Of a stretch of DNA of 64,000 nucleotides, positions 9,667-18,679 are shown piece after piece (the stretch's first letter is position 1; each line of letters starts with the position of its first letter). This DNA comes from an uncultured Flavobacteriales bacterium. GTDB lineage: Bacteria; Bacteroidota; Bacteroidia; Flavobacteriales; Crocinitomicaceae. The notes beneath the pieces are model-generated. The model searched no databases, was not told where the DNA came from, and was given only the letters and a program-made list of their open reading frames with translations. The position numbers were made by a program, and so were the translations under genes. The stretch spans positions 1-64,000 of the forward strand of contig CAMLIF010000001.1 in assembly GCA_946479985.1 (NCBI GenBank), read 5' to 3'.

Positions 9667-10860
9667 TTATTTTGTGATTAGCTGAAAACGGTTGAAATAT
9701 GACTGTGGACGGTTAGAATGCATAAACTTATTTCCACCGTAACAAACCAATTCATACGTGAATCCATTTTTCACAAAAGTTCGTTTCCACTGGTAGCCGA
9801 TTAATTTCGATTTAACAACACCTTCAATTGCTGGTGTTCCATCATCCAAAATCAAATCTTTGGCCTGATAATTTCGATTCGCCAAAAACTCCATTCTACA
9901 TCCCTCCAAATCACTCTCACCTGGCGAAACATGAACTTCATAGGTATTTCCCTGGCCGAGTTCAACATAAATTGCTTTATAGAACCCGTTGTCTTTGCTT
10001 TCAATAGGTTTGCCTGATAACTCAATCTGGAAACCGTAATTCTGATTTTTGTGTGTATAAAGTCCGTAATGATTTACGATCTCTTTTTCTGTGCATGTCG
10101 ATGAGTTGAATGGAGAAACTCTGCGAACAGAAAACCCTTTATTTCTAAGCAGTTGCAGCAATCCGTCGCTTCCATACAGATGTCCCGAACCAACCGCACA
10201 GAATACATTCATCTTTTTCATGAGCGTATCCAAACCGTTTGCCATGACGGTGTTTCGTTTGCTGATCAGTATGTCATACGCTTCCGGGTTTCCTTTCAAT
10301 TGCGCCTTGAGCATTTTTGTCAAGCCTGCAATGTCTCCCTGCAAATAGGCTTGCTTAAACATATCTTCGGTATAATTGCCATTCGAAATATAACTGCTGC
10401 TGCTTATTTTTTCTGTTGCTGCAAGTTGCTGTTCATAGGTTTCAAGCGTATACAATTTTTTGCCTGAAATGTAAGCGAGTTCCTGGAAGTAAGCATCTAA
10501 AAACTGAGGCCGGCCATCTTCTGAACCGTAGGCAGTTCGTGTTCCTTCTTTGCTTGTGTTCTTCTGGATAAAATCAATCGCGAATCCGTCAAGACGAACA
10601 TCATAAGTTTCGAAAAGTGAGGCAACATCCGTTTCAACAACAATGGCTTGAGCATTTGCAATGCCAACATATACAGAATCAGGGAACTGAAACATCCGCT
10701 GATCGTTGGAATGCATACTCCCGAAAAGGTAACTTTTTGTAGTGCTGTTTTTAGGTTTGATCTCCCAAAGCAATTGATATTTTGAGGTATCGCTCTGCCC
10801 TAAACACACTTGTTGAAGCATGCTCAAAACCAACAAACCGTAAAGAACAATTGTTTTCAT
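9667..10860 (-). CDS. TraB/GumN family protein with C-terminal extension
   Basis: 397 aa from the ATG at 10860. A GTG nine bases upstream is also in frame, but it lies at the predicted transcription start (CGAACGTA on the plus strand at 10876-10883). Signal peptide MKTIVLYGLLVLSMLQQVCLGQ. The TraB/GumN domain covers about 28-255: LLWEIKPKNSTTKSYLFGSMH, then AIVVETD, ending in GSGHLYGSDGLLQLLRNKG. The fold is related to the Tiki/EreA peptidase-like superfamily, with conserved GxxH and Glu residues. About 130 extra C-terminal residues have no family I recognise. Substrate unknown. Confidence 0.8.
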   Translation of the reverse strand: MKTIVLYGLLVLSMLQQVCLGQSDTSKYQLLWEIKPKNSTTKSYLFGSMHSNDQRMFQFPDSVYVGIANAQAIVVETDVASLFETYDVRLDGFAIDFIQKNTSKEGTRTAYGSEDGRPQFLDAYFQELAYISGKKLYTLETYEQQLAATEKISSSSYISNGNYTEDMFKQAYLQGDIAGLTKMLKAQLKGNPEAYDILISKRNTVMANGLDTLMKKMNVFCAVGSGHLYGSDGLLQLLRNKGFSVRRVSPFNSSTCTEKEIVNHYGLYTHKNQNYGFQIELSGKPIESKDNGFYKAIYVELGQGNTYEVHVSPGESDLEGCRMEFLANRNYQAKDLILDDGTPAIEGVVKSKLIGYQWKRTFVKNGFTYELVCYGGNKFMHSNRPQSYFNRFQLITK

Positions 10861-10937
10861 ATCAATCACAGACTGCGAACGTACGAAAAAGCAGGGTTTT
10901 AGAAGAATTATTGGTGTTATTTAACGTTTTGCAATTA

Positions 10938-12173
10938 TCACAATATCAATCTTTCAACATGGTTCTCACCAAATGCATAAGGGATGTATGACAGTTTTTC
11001 TATTGGTTTTGTGAGAATGAGTGGTGTTGTTTTTCCTAAGCTGATTGTTCCGTGAGTTTCGGAAAGTCCCATTGCGTATGCCGAATTGATGGTTAAAGCG
11101 TTCAAAGCTTCCTCCGGAGTTAAACGCATTTTAACGCAGGCGAGAGAAAAGATGGTTTGCATATTATCGCAAGGAGTAGTTCCCGGATTATAATCTGTAG
11201 CGAGGGCAACGGGTAATCCTTCATCAATGAATTTACGTGCGTTTCCGTAAGGAATTGAAATGAAATGCGAACATCCGGGCAAAAATGTTGGCATGCAGCC
11301 ACTTCCCTTCAAAGCTTCGATATCTTCATCATTGCTTTCCTCTAAATGATCAACCGATAAAGCACCCATTTCAACTGCAGCTTTTACACCGCCTAAGATG
11401 GAAAATTGATTCACGTGAACTTTTGGGATCAGACCATATCTTTTTCCAGCCTCCAGTATTTGCTGCATTTCTTCAACAGTGAAGTAATTGCGTTCGCAAA
11501 ACACGTCAATGTAATCTGCCAATTGCTCTTTTTCAATTGCCGGAAGCATTGCGTTAATGATCAGATCGATGTACGCTGAGCGATTTTCCTTGTATTCTTT
11601 AGGGAAGGCGTGAGCACCCAGAAACGTTGCTTTAATGGCAATTCCTGCTTCTTGTTTCAGTCGTTTAATGACGCGTAAAATTTTAAGTTCGGCTTCAACG
11701 CTTAATCCGTAGCCCGATTTAATTTCTACAGCTCCGGTTCCGTTTGCCTTCATTCTCTGTACGCGCTTGAGCGCTTCTTCAAACAATTCTTCTTCGGTAA
11801 GTTCACCTAATCTTCTTGCGGAATTCAGAATTCCACCACCTTTTGCAGCAATTTCTTCGTAAGTCAACCCGTTAATTCTGTCAACAAATTCTTCTTCTCT
11901 TGTTCGTGCGAAAACCGTGTGCGTATGCGGATCGCAAAATGCAGGTAATACCGACCCGCCTTCAGCATCAATCACTTCAACCCCGCGCCAATCGGTAATT
12001 CCTTCCCAATCTTCCATTTTCCCGTAAGCAATTATTACACCGTCTTCCAGTGCCACAAAGGCATCCTGAAGCGTTGGAATGGTTTTCATAGCGGAACCGC
12101 TTATGAATTCCGGGAAATCTTCGCCTGCCTGGTAAAGTGTGTGAATGTTCTTGATGAGAATCTTTGCTGCCAT
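10938..12173 (-). CDS. hutI: Imidazolonepropionase
   Basis: 411 aa, cytosolic amidohydrolase. It opens the ring of 4-imidazolone-5-propionate to N-formimino-L-glutamate, the third step of histidine degradation. Metal-binding and active-site blocks are visible in order: PAFCDPHTHTVFARTREEEF (HxH), AVEIKSGYGL, ATFLGAHAFP, KVHVNQFSILGG, VDHLEESNDEDI and ALATDYNPGTTP (Asp). The length is normal. The other hut genes are not in the window, so the pathway is either dispersed or lies elsewhere. A TAAACTTG near-match to the -7 box lies about 12 bp upstream. Confidence 0.95.
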   Translation of the reverse strand: MAAKILIKNIHTLYQAGEDFPEFISGSAMKTIPTLQDAFVALEDGVIIAYGKMEDWEGITDWRGVEVIDAEGGSVLPAFCDPHTHTVFARTREEEFVDRINGLTYEEIAAKGGGILNSARRLGELTEEELFEEALKRVQRMKANGTGAVEIKSGYGLSVEAELKILRVIKRLKQEAGIAIKATFLGAHAFPKEYKENRSAYIDLIINAMLPAIEKEQLADYIDVFCERNYFTVEEMQQILEAGKRYGLIPKVHVNQFSILGGVKAAVEMGALSVDHLEESNDEDIEALKGSGCMPTFLPGCSHFISIPYGNARKFIDEGLPVALATDYNPGTTPCDNMQTIFSLACVKMRLTPEEALNALTINSAYAMGLSETHGTISLGKTTPLILTKPIEKLSYIPYAFGENHVERLIL

Positions 12174-12346
12174 GATGCAAGTTTACGAATTCTAGGTTTA
12201 TTCTCCCACAGATGGAAGTTTGGGCTTGATCAATTGAAAACGGACTACTTTTACCTAATTACTCATTTGTTAAGTAAAGATTAAGAGAATATTACCTATT
12301 TTCGTTTGTGTTCTGAATTTGAATGCACGACTGTTACTCTCTCCCA

Positions 12347-14410
12347 ATGAAGAAAATTATACTCTCTGCTTTGCTTTGTGCATCCGGTTTGGCAAATGCC
12401 CAAACCTTTAACGGTGGTTCCGGACCAATCAACGATAATGCTACGATTAATATTCCCGTTGTAGTTAGCGGATTACCAAATTCTATTGATACAACGAACT
12501 TTGGATTGGAAACCGTTTGTGTAAACATTACACATACGTATGATCAGGACGTAACTGTTTGGATTGTTGCACCGGACGGAACGACCGGAATGCTGTTCTC
12601 AAACATTGGTGGCGGAGACGACAATTTTACGAATACTTGTTTCAATGCTGATGCAGGTAATTCGATCAGTTCAGGCAGCGCTCCGTTTACAGGAACTTTT
12701 CAGCCGGCCGGACAAATTGGATTGGTAAATAATCTTCAAAATCCGAACGGCACCTGGTATTTACGCGTAAATGACAATGCAGGGGCTGATGTAGGAACAG
12801 TAAACAGCTTTTCAATCACTTTTGGAAATGATCCGGCAGGTTATTTTTCTTTCACTGAATCCTGGCTGCCGATTGTAGAAATTGAAACAAATGGCAATAC
12901 AATCTCCGACGATCCGAAAGTGATGGCCGACATGCGAATCATTAATAACGGTCCGGGAGTCCGAAATCATTTGACGGATTTAGCGAATGAATATGAAGGA
13001 AAGATCGGGATTGAGTACAGGGGAAATTATTCTGCTTCGCTACCGCAAAAGCCTTACGCACTTGAAACCTGGGATGTAAACGGAAACGCCATCGACACCA
13101 CGTTGTTTGGAATGTCACGCGATAATGACTGGCTGCTTCTGGCAAATTACAACGACAAATCTTTTGCACGCAATATTCTGCCGTTCTCCTGGTTCGATAC
13201 GATGGGCCATTATTCGGTTCGTTCGCAATTGGTTGATGTAGTTATGAACGGAGAATACCATGGAATTTACCTGTTCTGTGAAAAGATCAAGCGTGATGGC
13301 AGCCGAATAGATATTGACAAGCTCGAACCAACGGAAATTACTTATCCCGAAGTGAGCGGCGGATATATTTTGAAATTCGATTACTGGGACAATTCGAATT
13401 CCTGGCTTTTGAATCATTCGCCTATCGGTTACCCGGGGCTGGATATTCACATGGTACATGTAGAACCAAAACTGGAAGATCTGATGCCACAGCAAACAAC
13501 ATACATTCACGACTACATTGATGATTTTGAAGATGCGTTGTACGGAACAGATTTCGATGATCCGACATTAGGTTATCGGGCTTACATCGGAGACGGAAGT
13601 TTTGTAGATTATTTCCTGGTAAACGAAGTCACGCGAAACGGCGACGGATTTAAGAAAAGCCGCTATTTCTCCAAAGACAAGGATAAAACTGATGGAACGG
13701 TTCGAAAATTAAAAGCCGGTCCGGTTTGGGATTTTGACTGGTCGCAAAAAGACATGTGGAATGGATCTGAAGACGGATCCCAGTTCATCTATGGTGAGTG
13801 CGATCAGGACGTGGATGCTCCTGGCTGGTACATTCGTTTGCTGCAAGACACACTTTTTGCCAATCAGGTCCGTTGTCGGTATGAAGATCTGCGAAGATCA
13901 ATTTGGAGCAATGAGCAGATCCATGCTGCAATTGATTCGGTTGCGAACCAGGTTGCGGAAAGTCAGGTTTGGCATTACAAAGTTTGGGGACATTTGGGTC
14001 AGGCAACAGGAACACCGGAAGTTCAGGCCCCAAGTGCAACTTATGCGCAGGAAGTGCTGCGTTTAAAAGATTGGTACGACCGTCGCATGGCATGGCTGGA
14101 TGAAAATATGCCCGGAACATTGGCTGGGTGCAGCATGGCTGGTTTAAACGAATTGAATTTCAATGTAGACGTGTTCCCGAATCCGTTTATTTCGTCAATT
14201 ACGATTGAAACACCTGAAGCTTTTGACAGCGATTTAACGCTTACTTTGATCGACGCATCGGGTAGAGTAGTGGCAACTGAAGTTCAAACAACTTCGGATT
14301 ATAGCAACGGAATGTACACGCTCAATAATCTCGAATCTTTGAGATCAGGACTTTATTGGCTGGAATTGAAGACATCTGCTGGAAAAAGAACCGTTAAATT
14401 GATCAAATAA
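12347..14410 (+). CDS. CotH kinase family protein with P-domain and T9SS sorting domain
   Basis: 687 aa from the ATG at 12347, which starts the signal peptide MKKIILSALLCASGLANAQ. An in-frame ATG 24 bases upstream is possible but would put eight residues before it. A proprotein-convertase P-domain-like beta-sandwich follows at about 25-160 (HTYDQDVTVWIVAPDGT, NPNGTWYLRVND). A CotH domain spans about 180-590 (IEYRGNYSASLPQKPYALET, YHGIYLFCEKIKRDGSRID, GPVWDFDWSQ). The C-terminus is a T9SS domain (VFPNPFISSITIE to KLIK). CotH of Bacillus spores is an atypical protein kinase; in Bacteroidota these are secreted proteins of unknown substrate. The ACCTATTTTCG upstream resembles that before the S41 gene at 27925. 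Confidence 0.88.
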   Translation: MKKIILSALLCASGLANAQTFNGGSGPINDNATINIPVVVSGLPNSIDTTNFGLETVCVNITHTYDQDVTVWIVAPDGTTGMLFSNIGGGDDNFTNTCFNADAGNSISSGSAPFTGTFQPAGQIGLVNNLQNPNGTWYLRVNDNAGADVGTVNSFSITFGNDPAGYFSFTESWLPIVEIETNGNTISDDPKVMADMRIINNGPGVRNHLTDLANEYEGKIGIEYRGNYSASLPQKPYALETWDVNGNAIDTTLFGMSRDNDWLLLANYNDKSFARNILPFSWFDTMGHYSVRSQLVDVVMNGEYHGIYLFCEKIKRDGSRIDIDKLEPTEITYPEVSGGYILKFDYWDNSNSWLLNHSPIGYPGLDIHMVHVEPKLEDLMPQQTTYIHDYIDDFEDALYGTDFDDPTLGYRAYIGDGSFVDYFLVNEVTRNGDGFKKSRYFSKDKDKTDGTVRKLKAGPVWDFDWSQKDMWNGSEDGSQFIYGECDQDVDAPGWYIRLLQDTLFANQVRCRYEDLRRSIWSNEQIHAAIDSVANQVAESQVWHYKVWGHLGQATGTPEVQAPSATYAQEVLRLKDWYDRRMAWLDENMPGTLAGCSMAGLNELNFNVDVFPNPFISSITIETPEAFDSDLTLTLIDASGRVVATEVQTTSDYSNGMYTLNNLESLRSGLYWLELKTSAGKRTVKLIK

Positions 14411-14432
14411 GTACTTTTTTTAATCTAAGTTC

Positions 14433-14462
14433 TTGCAACATTGAAATAATGACTTATTTTTG
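14433..14462 (+). promoter_or_regulatory. Promoter for tRNA-Leu transcript
   Basis: TTG at 14433-14435, a 19-bp spacer and TATTTTTG at 14455-14462 match the Bacteroidota primary-sigma consensus exactly. The predicted start is near 14469, leaving a leader of about 80 nt before the tRNA. Confidence 0.65.
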
Positions 14463-14468
14463 TGCCCT

Positions 14469-14547
14469 CGCCGAAGCTATGGCACAGGCGTTGAACCCGC
14501 TTACATCGGTAAGTGGAGCTGTCAGTCGGACAGCAAATAACACAAAT
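14469..14547 (+). ncRNA. Structured leader upstream of tRNA-Leu
   Basis: Between the predicted start and the tRNA are hairpins CCGCTTAC-ATCG-GTAAGTGG (14497-14516, one G-U pair) and GCTGTC-AGTCG-GACAGC (14518-14534), and a weaker CGCC/GGCG pairing before them. The segment is not a tRNA and carries no convincing ORF. It may be only a processed precursor leader. Confidence 0.4.
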
Positions 14548-14632
14548 GCCTCGGTGGCGGAACTGGTAGACGCGCTGGATTCAAAATCCTGTACTTTCGG
14601 GTGTGCCGGTTCGATTCCGGCCCGAGGTACCA
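14548..14632 (+). tRNA. tRNA-Leu (anticodon CAA)
   Basis: The cloverleaf begins GCCTCGG and closes with CCGAGGT, discriminator A and an encoded CCA. The anticodon loop TTCAAAA gives CAA at 14582-14584. The long variable arm (TACTTTCGGGTGTG) and the T-arm CCGGTTCGATTCCGG are typical of class II tRNA-Leu. The acceptor stem starts with a G-U pair and the anticodon stem has one U-U mismatch. Confidence 0.95.
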
Positions 14633-14641
14633 ACAAAAAAA

Positions 14642-14673
14642 CGGCTGTGAAGATTCTTCGCAGCCGTTTTTTT
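14642..14673 (+). terminator. Intrinsic terminator after tRNA-Leu
   Basis: CGGCTGTGAAG pairs with CTTCGCAGCCG across a 3-nt ATT loop (one G-U pair) and is followed by seven T. It lies 9 nt past the tRNA CCA end. Confidence 0.9.
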
Positions 14674-14815
14674 GTTGTCTTCATTCTCGCTCTCCTTCTC
14701 ACTCTTTCTTCAGCCATTTTTTTGAAAGCGAGAAACAGAATGAGAATGAGGAATCGATCGTCGTTCTGTTTTTGAAAATATTTCTATCTTCAAGTTAGAA
14801 CTTAAAACCACTATT

Positions 14816-15163
14816 ATGTTTGAATTCCAAAATCTTGAAGTTTACAAAAAGGCTAAAATCTTTCATTTAGAAACGAAACAATTAATAACTACAATTAATC
14901 CTGATAAGACTACAAAAGACCAATTGTCTAGAGCTTCTTTCAGTATTCCTTTAAACATAGCAGAAGGTTCCGGCAGGTTTTCTAAACCAGATCGACGCAA
15001 CTTTTTTGTTGTTGCAAGAGGCTCTGTTTTCGAGTGAGCTGCGGTTTTCGATATTTTGAATGATCAACAATTAATTGATGAGACAATCTTTAACTCTTTT
15101 TTGAAGAAGGCAGATGAATTGTCGAGGATTCTGTATGCTATGCTGAAGAATTTAAGTAGTTAA
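14816..15163 (+). pseudogene. Four-helix-bundle protein (S23-like), interrupted by in-frame TGA
   Basis: Codons 1-73 read MFEFQNLEVYKKAKIFHL through LNIAEGSGRFSKPDRRNFF to GSVFE, the N-terminal two helices of the four-helix-bundle family first found as S23 rRNA intervening-sequence proteins. TGA at 15035-15037 stops it. The same frame then continues AAVFDILNDQQLIDE to MLKNLSS and a TAA at 15161-15163, completing a normal 115-residue protein. The position is usually Cys (VFEC), so one base (TGC or TGT to TGA) explains it. The sequence is probably a recent nonsense pseudogene or a base-calling error. Selenocysteine is unlikely, as this family is not known to use it. Confidence 0.75.
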
Positions 15164-15332
15164 TAATTCGTTGTTTTTAGCATTGGACCCGGGTTTGATT
15201 CTCATAAAATAAAACAAATAACCTTTCGAGCCTTCAAAGCCTTATCACATTTCCACTTATATTTTATATAAATACCACAATGGTTTTGATCGCCAAAAAG
15301 TTCTACATAACTTGATGTAAAAGATTTTGGAT

Positions 15333-15848
15333 ATGGGTACCAATGAAAATGCAAAAGAAAATTTAAGCGGCCAGGCTGCCGTTGATAAGATCAAAGAACT
15401 TGTAAACCACGGTCGAAGCTGTTTGATGATGACAGCATTGGACAATAGACCATGTGCAGTTAGGCCAATGTCGCCGCAAAAAGTTACAGATGAAGGTGAA
15501 TTATTATTTTTTAGCGATCGCCGCTCCAGTACAAATGCGGAACTGCAAAAGTCATCTGAGATGCTCATCACATTTTCAAATGACGGCGACAACGAGTACA
15601 TGAGTTTGTTTGGTATGGCAAAGACCTATCATGATCAAAAACAGATTGACGAGCTTTATACAGCTATTGCCAATACGTGGTTTGAAGGAAAAGAGGATCC
15701 GAATTTAACAATTATCCGATTTACGCCGACAGAAGGACATTACTGGGATAGTAAGCACGGCAAAGCTGTTCAGATGGTAGGTATGCTGATTGGCGCGATT
15801 ACAGGTAAGAAGACGGACGATGGATTGGAAGGGGATTTAAAGCCATAA
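15333..15848 (+). CDS. Pyridoxamine 5'-phosphate oxidase-like general stress protein
   Basis: 171 aa from the ATG at 15333; a TTG six bases upstream is also in frame. The sequence fits the split-barrel flavin-binding family of general stress protein 26 type: KIKELVNHGRSCLMMTALDN, then RPMSPQKVTDEGELLFFSDR, SEMLITFSN, and TEGHYWDSKHGK near the end. Such proteins bind FMN or FAD and are linked to stress responses; the substrate is usually unknown. It converges on the glycosyltransferase gene with only about 50 bp between, and no hairpin is visible there. Confidence 0.85.
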   Translation: MGTNENAKENLSGQAAVDKIKELVNHGRSCLMMTALDNRPCAVRPMSPQKVTDEGELLFFSDRRSSTNAELQKSSEMLITFSNDGDNEYMSLFGMAKTYHDQKQIDELYTAIANTWFEGKEDPNLTIIRFTPTEGHYWDSKHGKAVQMVGMLIGAITGKKTDDGLEGDLKP

Positions 15849-15898
15849 CGCTTTTCCTTTCGATGCCGGTTCTAAGACAGCCGCATTCGTCATTTACT

Positions 15899-16936
15899 TT
15901 AGGCCTTATGTTTTCCCCGTTCTTCCAAAATATCAAAGTATAAACTTTCATAGTTTTTTGCCATTTGAGTTACACTGAACTTCGATAGAACCCATTCTCT
16001 GCAATATTCCCGGGAGATCCGGGGAAGTTCTTTTACTTTTTGTACAGCTTCTGCCACATTCTTTACCAGAAATCCTGTTCTGCCATCCTGAATGAGTTCA
16101 GGCATTGAGCCTCTTCTGAAAGCAATTACAGGTGTACCACAGAGCATTGCTTCAGCAACACTTAAGCCAAACGGTTCATCAAAGTGTATTGGGTGCAGAA
16201 GCGCCTGTGCGTTGCCAAGCAGTTCGTTTCGTTGTTCAGGGCCAACCGGTCCCACGTATTGGACATTCATGTTATCAATGAACGGTTCTACGTATTCATG
16301 GAAGTAATCAGCGTCTTGTATAATGCCTGCTATGATCAGCGTTTTGTTTGATTTACGTGCTATATCAATTGCTTCACAAGTGCCTTTTTCCCGGCAGATT
16401 CGCGCAAAAAACAGAAGATAATCTTTAGGAATGCTATTCAGCCGGAATGCATCTGCATCGATACCGTTATAAACAGTTGCAGCGTAATTCAGTGTTGGTT
16501 TCCGATCGGCGTTGCTGATAGAAACGTAGTGTACGTGAGTATTGTATTTTTCGTAAACCGGAAGAATCTTTTCACTCGAAATGCCATGAATAGTAGTAAC
16601 CATGGGTGTGCGGATCAGTCTTGACCATGTGAGAGGAAGGAAATCAAAATGGTTGTGAATGATATCGTATTCGTCTGCATGTTCCATCAGATGGCTGATA
16701 TGTAAACATTCCGCTACTTTGGCATCAATGGTATTATCTTCTTCATATCCCCGGGCTACAACGGCTTCGAGTTTGGTCGGTGAAACAGAGTCAGCGGTTG
16801 CGTAAAGTGTTATTTCATGCCCCAAATCCGAAAGACCTTTTGCTATGTTGAATGCCATTTGTTCCCATGGACCATAATGCCTGGGTGGAGTGCGCCATGC
16901 AATAGGTGAAAGCACAGCAACTTTTAGTTTCCGCAT
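15899..16936 (-). CDS. Glycosyltransferase family 4 protein
   Basis: 345 aa, GT-B fold, retaining type. The N-terminal domain opens KVAVLSPIAWRTPPRHYGPW with the glycine-containing donor loop, then IIHNHFDFLPL. The C-terminal domain has YNGID, LLFFARICREKGTCEAI, and the nucleotide-sugar signature EPFGLSVAEAMLCGTPVIA, where two glutamates seven residues apart contact the donor. Comparable proteins add sugars to surface glycans or lipids. No polysaccharide operon surrounds it, so the acceptor cannot be inferred. Confidence 0.9.
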   Translation of the reverse strand: MRKLKVAVLSPIAWRTPPRHYGPWEQMAFNIAKGLSDLGHEITLYATADSVSPTKLEAVVARGYEEDNTIDAKVAECLHISHLMEHADEYDIIHNHFDFLPLTWSRLIRTPMVTTIHGISSEKILPVYEKYNTHVHYVSISNADRKPTLNYAATVYNGIDADAFRLNSIPKDYLLFFARICREKGTCEAIDIARKSNKTLIIAGIIQDADYFHEYVEPFIDNMNVQYVGPVGPEQRNELLGNAQALLHPIHFDEPFGLSVAEAMLCGTPVIAFRRGSMPELIQDGRTGFLVKNVAEAVQKVKELPRISREYCREWVLSKFSVTQMAKNYESLYFDILEERGKHKA

Positions 16937-17009
16937 TTTTCTTTTAAAGAAACAACAACAGTGAAGAACACACGTTACAGTTTGTAAAATTTAACAGGTA
17001 GTTCGGTTT

Positions 17010-17669
17010 TTACCATCTATATGAGCACCCTACATTCAACTGCGGTCGATCAAGAACATAATAAGCCAATCTCGAAGTAAACCAGATTTTCTCATTTAGG
17101 CGAATACCCAGGTCTACATGAGGTTCAATGGTTATCCCGATTGCTTGTGCTGTTTTTCGGTTGAATTTGGAGTATTCAATTTTATAAGTGTTTGATGGCT
17201 CTGAAGGAATCCACACGGTTCTTCCAACCTGACGTTCACCAAGTTTTAGATTCAGAATGGCGTTTAGTCCAACTGAGAACGTCAGTTTTTCGCGTTGAAT
17301 GAAAGTTCTGTTCAATCCGCTTTGGAGACGAAACATGCATAGTCTTGAATATTCGAGGTGCTCTTTTTTGCCATAATAGAGGTCATTGGGGCCATTGGGA
17401 TAATAAACTTCGCCGTAAGTCTGTTGTTCGAGCGTAGTATCAAACGTGTAAGCAGGATCGGCGTTGTATTCGAGAACACTGAAATTCAACCCTCTTTCAA
17501 AAGACCATTTCGGGTGTTTTGTTAGTGTATGATTATAGTTAGCCTCAAGATTCCAGGCATAGGTTCGCAATTCTCTATATTCAACACCGCCAATTAGTGA
17601 GACATTTCTATTCGGGTTTTGTGCAACAGCAAGAAAAGGTAAACAGCAAATAAAAAAGATGGCTTTCAT
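17010..17669 (-). CDS. Secreted or outer-membrane protein of unknown function
   Basis: 219 aa from the ATG at 17669, chosen because it starts a signal peptide (MKAIFFICCLPFLAVAQ). The frame is open for 89 codons further, but that would overlap the divergent SDR gene and its promoter. The mature part has alternating polar and aromatic stretches (LRTYAWNLEANYNHTL, LTFSVGLNAILNLKLGE, IWFTSRLAYYVLDRP) and ends in VGCSYRW, with a terminal aromatic residue. That is compatible with a small outer-membrane beta-barrel. I do not recognise a family. Confidence 0.7.
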   Translation of the reverse strand: MKAIFFICCLPFLAVAQNPNRNVSLIGGVEYRELRTYAWNLEANYNHTLTKHPKWSFERGLNFSVLEYNADPAYTFDTTLEQQTYGEVYYPNGPNDLYYGKKEHLEYSRLCMFRLQSGLNRTFIQREKLTFSVGLNAILNLKLGERQVGRTVWIPSEPSNTYKIEYSKFNRKTAQAIGITIEPHVDLGIRLNEKIWFTSRLAYYVLDRPQLNVGCSYRW

Positions 17670-17861
17670 AATAAATGAGTTTGTTAAATAACGAAGTTTG
17701 GTATTGTTTATTTTGGAAGAATGATTCTGGTTCACTTTTGATGTTCCGGTTAAAATTGATTTAGGAGGCTGATCCTTAAGCAAACCAGCAGTGCAGAATT
17801 TGTAATCCTGCGCACTGTTCCTTCTCATACACCATAAAGAAATCTTTTCCATCTTTGCAAT

Positions 17862-18644
17862 ATGAAACAAGTAGCTTGGATCACCGGGGCATCTTCCGGA
17901 ATAGGTGAAGAATTGTGTAAACAGCTTGCACGGCAAGGAATGCGTATCATTCTTTCAGCGCGTAGTGAAGCGAAATTGCTTGATTTGAAATCTACTCTGC
18001 CCAATGTTACGGAACACGTGGTTTGTCCGCTTGATCTGGAAAACACTTCCAATATTCAGTCTGTTGTTGATGAAGTGATCAAACAGGTTTCCCGGATCGA
18101 TTTCGTTTTTCATTGCGGTGGAATCAGTCAGCGTGCCGAGGCTTCGGAAACTGCGCTGGAAATTGATCGCAAAATCATGGAAGTAAACTACTTTGGAACG
18201 GTGGCCCTGACAAAAGCAGTTCTCCCAATTATGCAGGCGCAGAAAAGCGGACATATCATTGCCGTTTCCAGTATTGCCGGAAAGTTCGGTTTCTACCTGC
18301 GGTCGGCTTACAGTGCTTCGAAGCATGCTTTACATGGTTTTTTCGAAAGCCTGGCCTTGGAAGAGGCAAAAAACAATATTCACATTACAATTGCTTGTCC
18401 CGGAAAAATCAATACGCCTATTTCTATGAGTGCTTTGGGCAAGGATGGAAAAGCACACGGTGAAATGGATCACAACCAGGCTACAGGTATGCCAGTCGAC
18501 GAATGTGTTCGACAAATGTTGAAAGCAGTTTCTAAACAAAAACGCGAAATTTTGATCGGAAATAAAGAAATTAAAGCGGTAACATTAAAACGTTTCCTTC
18601 CGAAATTGTTTTGGAAAATTATTGCGAAACAAAGTGCAACCTAA
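17862..18644 (+). CDS. Short-chain dehydrogenase/reductase
   Basis: 260 aa with the classical SDR layout. The cofactor motif TGASSGIG is at about 8-15, FHCGGIS replaces the NNAG strand, Ser is in IAVSSIAGKFG, and YSASK is the catalytic Tyr-Lys pair. The PGKINTPIS segment follows. The C-terminus has a basic helical tail (KRFLPKLFWKIIAKQ), as in DHRS7-like members that associate with membranes. Substrate unknown. CATCTTTG (one mismatch to TAnnTTTG) lies 5 bp before the start. The frameshifted ridA gene follows after 35 bp and may share its transcript. Confidence 0.9.
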   Translation: MKQVAWITGASSGIGEELCKQLARQGMRIILSARSEAKLLDLKSTLPNVTEHVVCPLDLENTSNIQSVVDEVIKQVSRIDFVFHCGGISQRAEASETALEIDRKIMEVNYFGTVALTKAVLPIMQAQKSGHIIAVSSIAGKFGFYLRSAYSASKHALHGFFESLALEEAKNNIHITIACPGKINTPISMSALGKDGKAHGEMDHNQATGMPVDECVRQMLKAVSKQKREILIGNKEIKAVTLKRFLPKLFWKIIAKQSAT

Positions 18645-18679
18645 TGCGTCTTTGGTCTTAACATTTAATAATCTTCAAT

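Noticed and set aside
14449..14775. 108-codon open frame across the tRNA-Leu region
   Set aside because: It runs through the promoter, the tRNA and the terminator; it is a chance frame.
15035..15037. TGA as selenocysteine codon in the four-helix-bundle gene
   Set aside because: The Cys-to-TGA pattern fits in principle, but the family is not known to contain selenoproteins, I see no clear stem-loop directly after the codon, and a ridA lesion nearby shows that single-base defects occur in this stretch.
17670..17936. N-terminal extension of the 219-aa secreted protein
   Set aside because: It would place 89 non-conserved residues before a clear signal peptide and overlap the divergent SDR gene.
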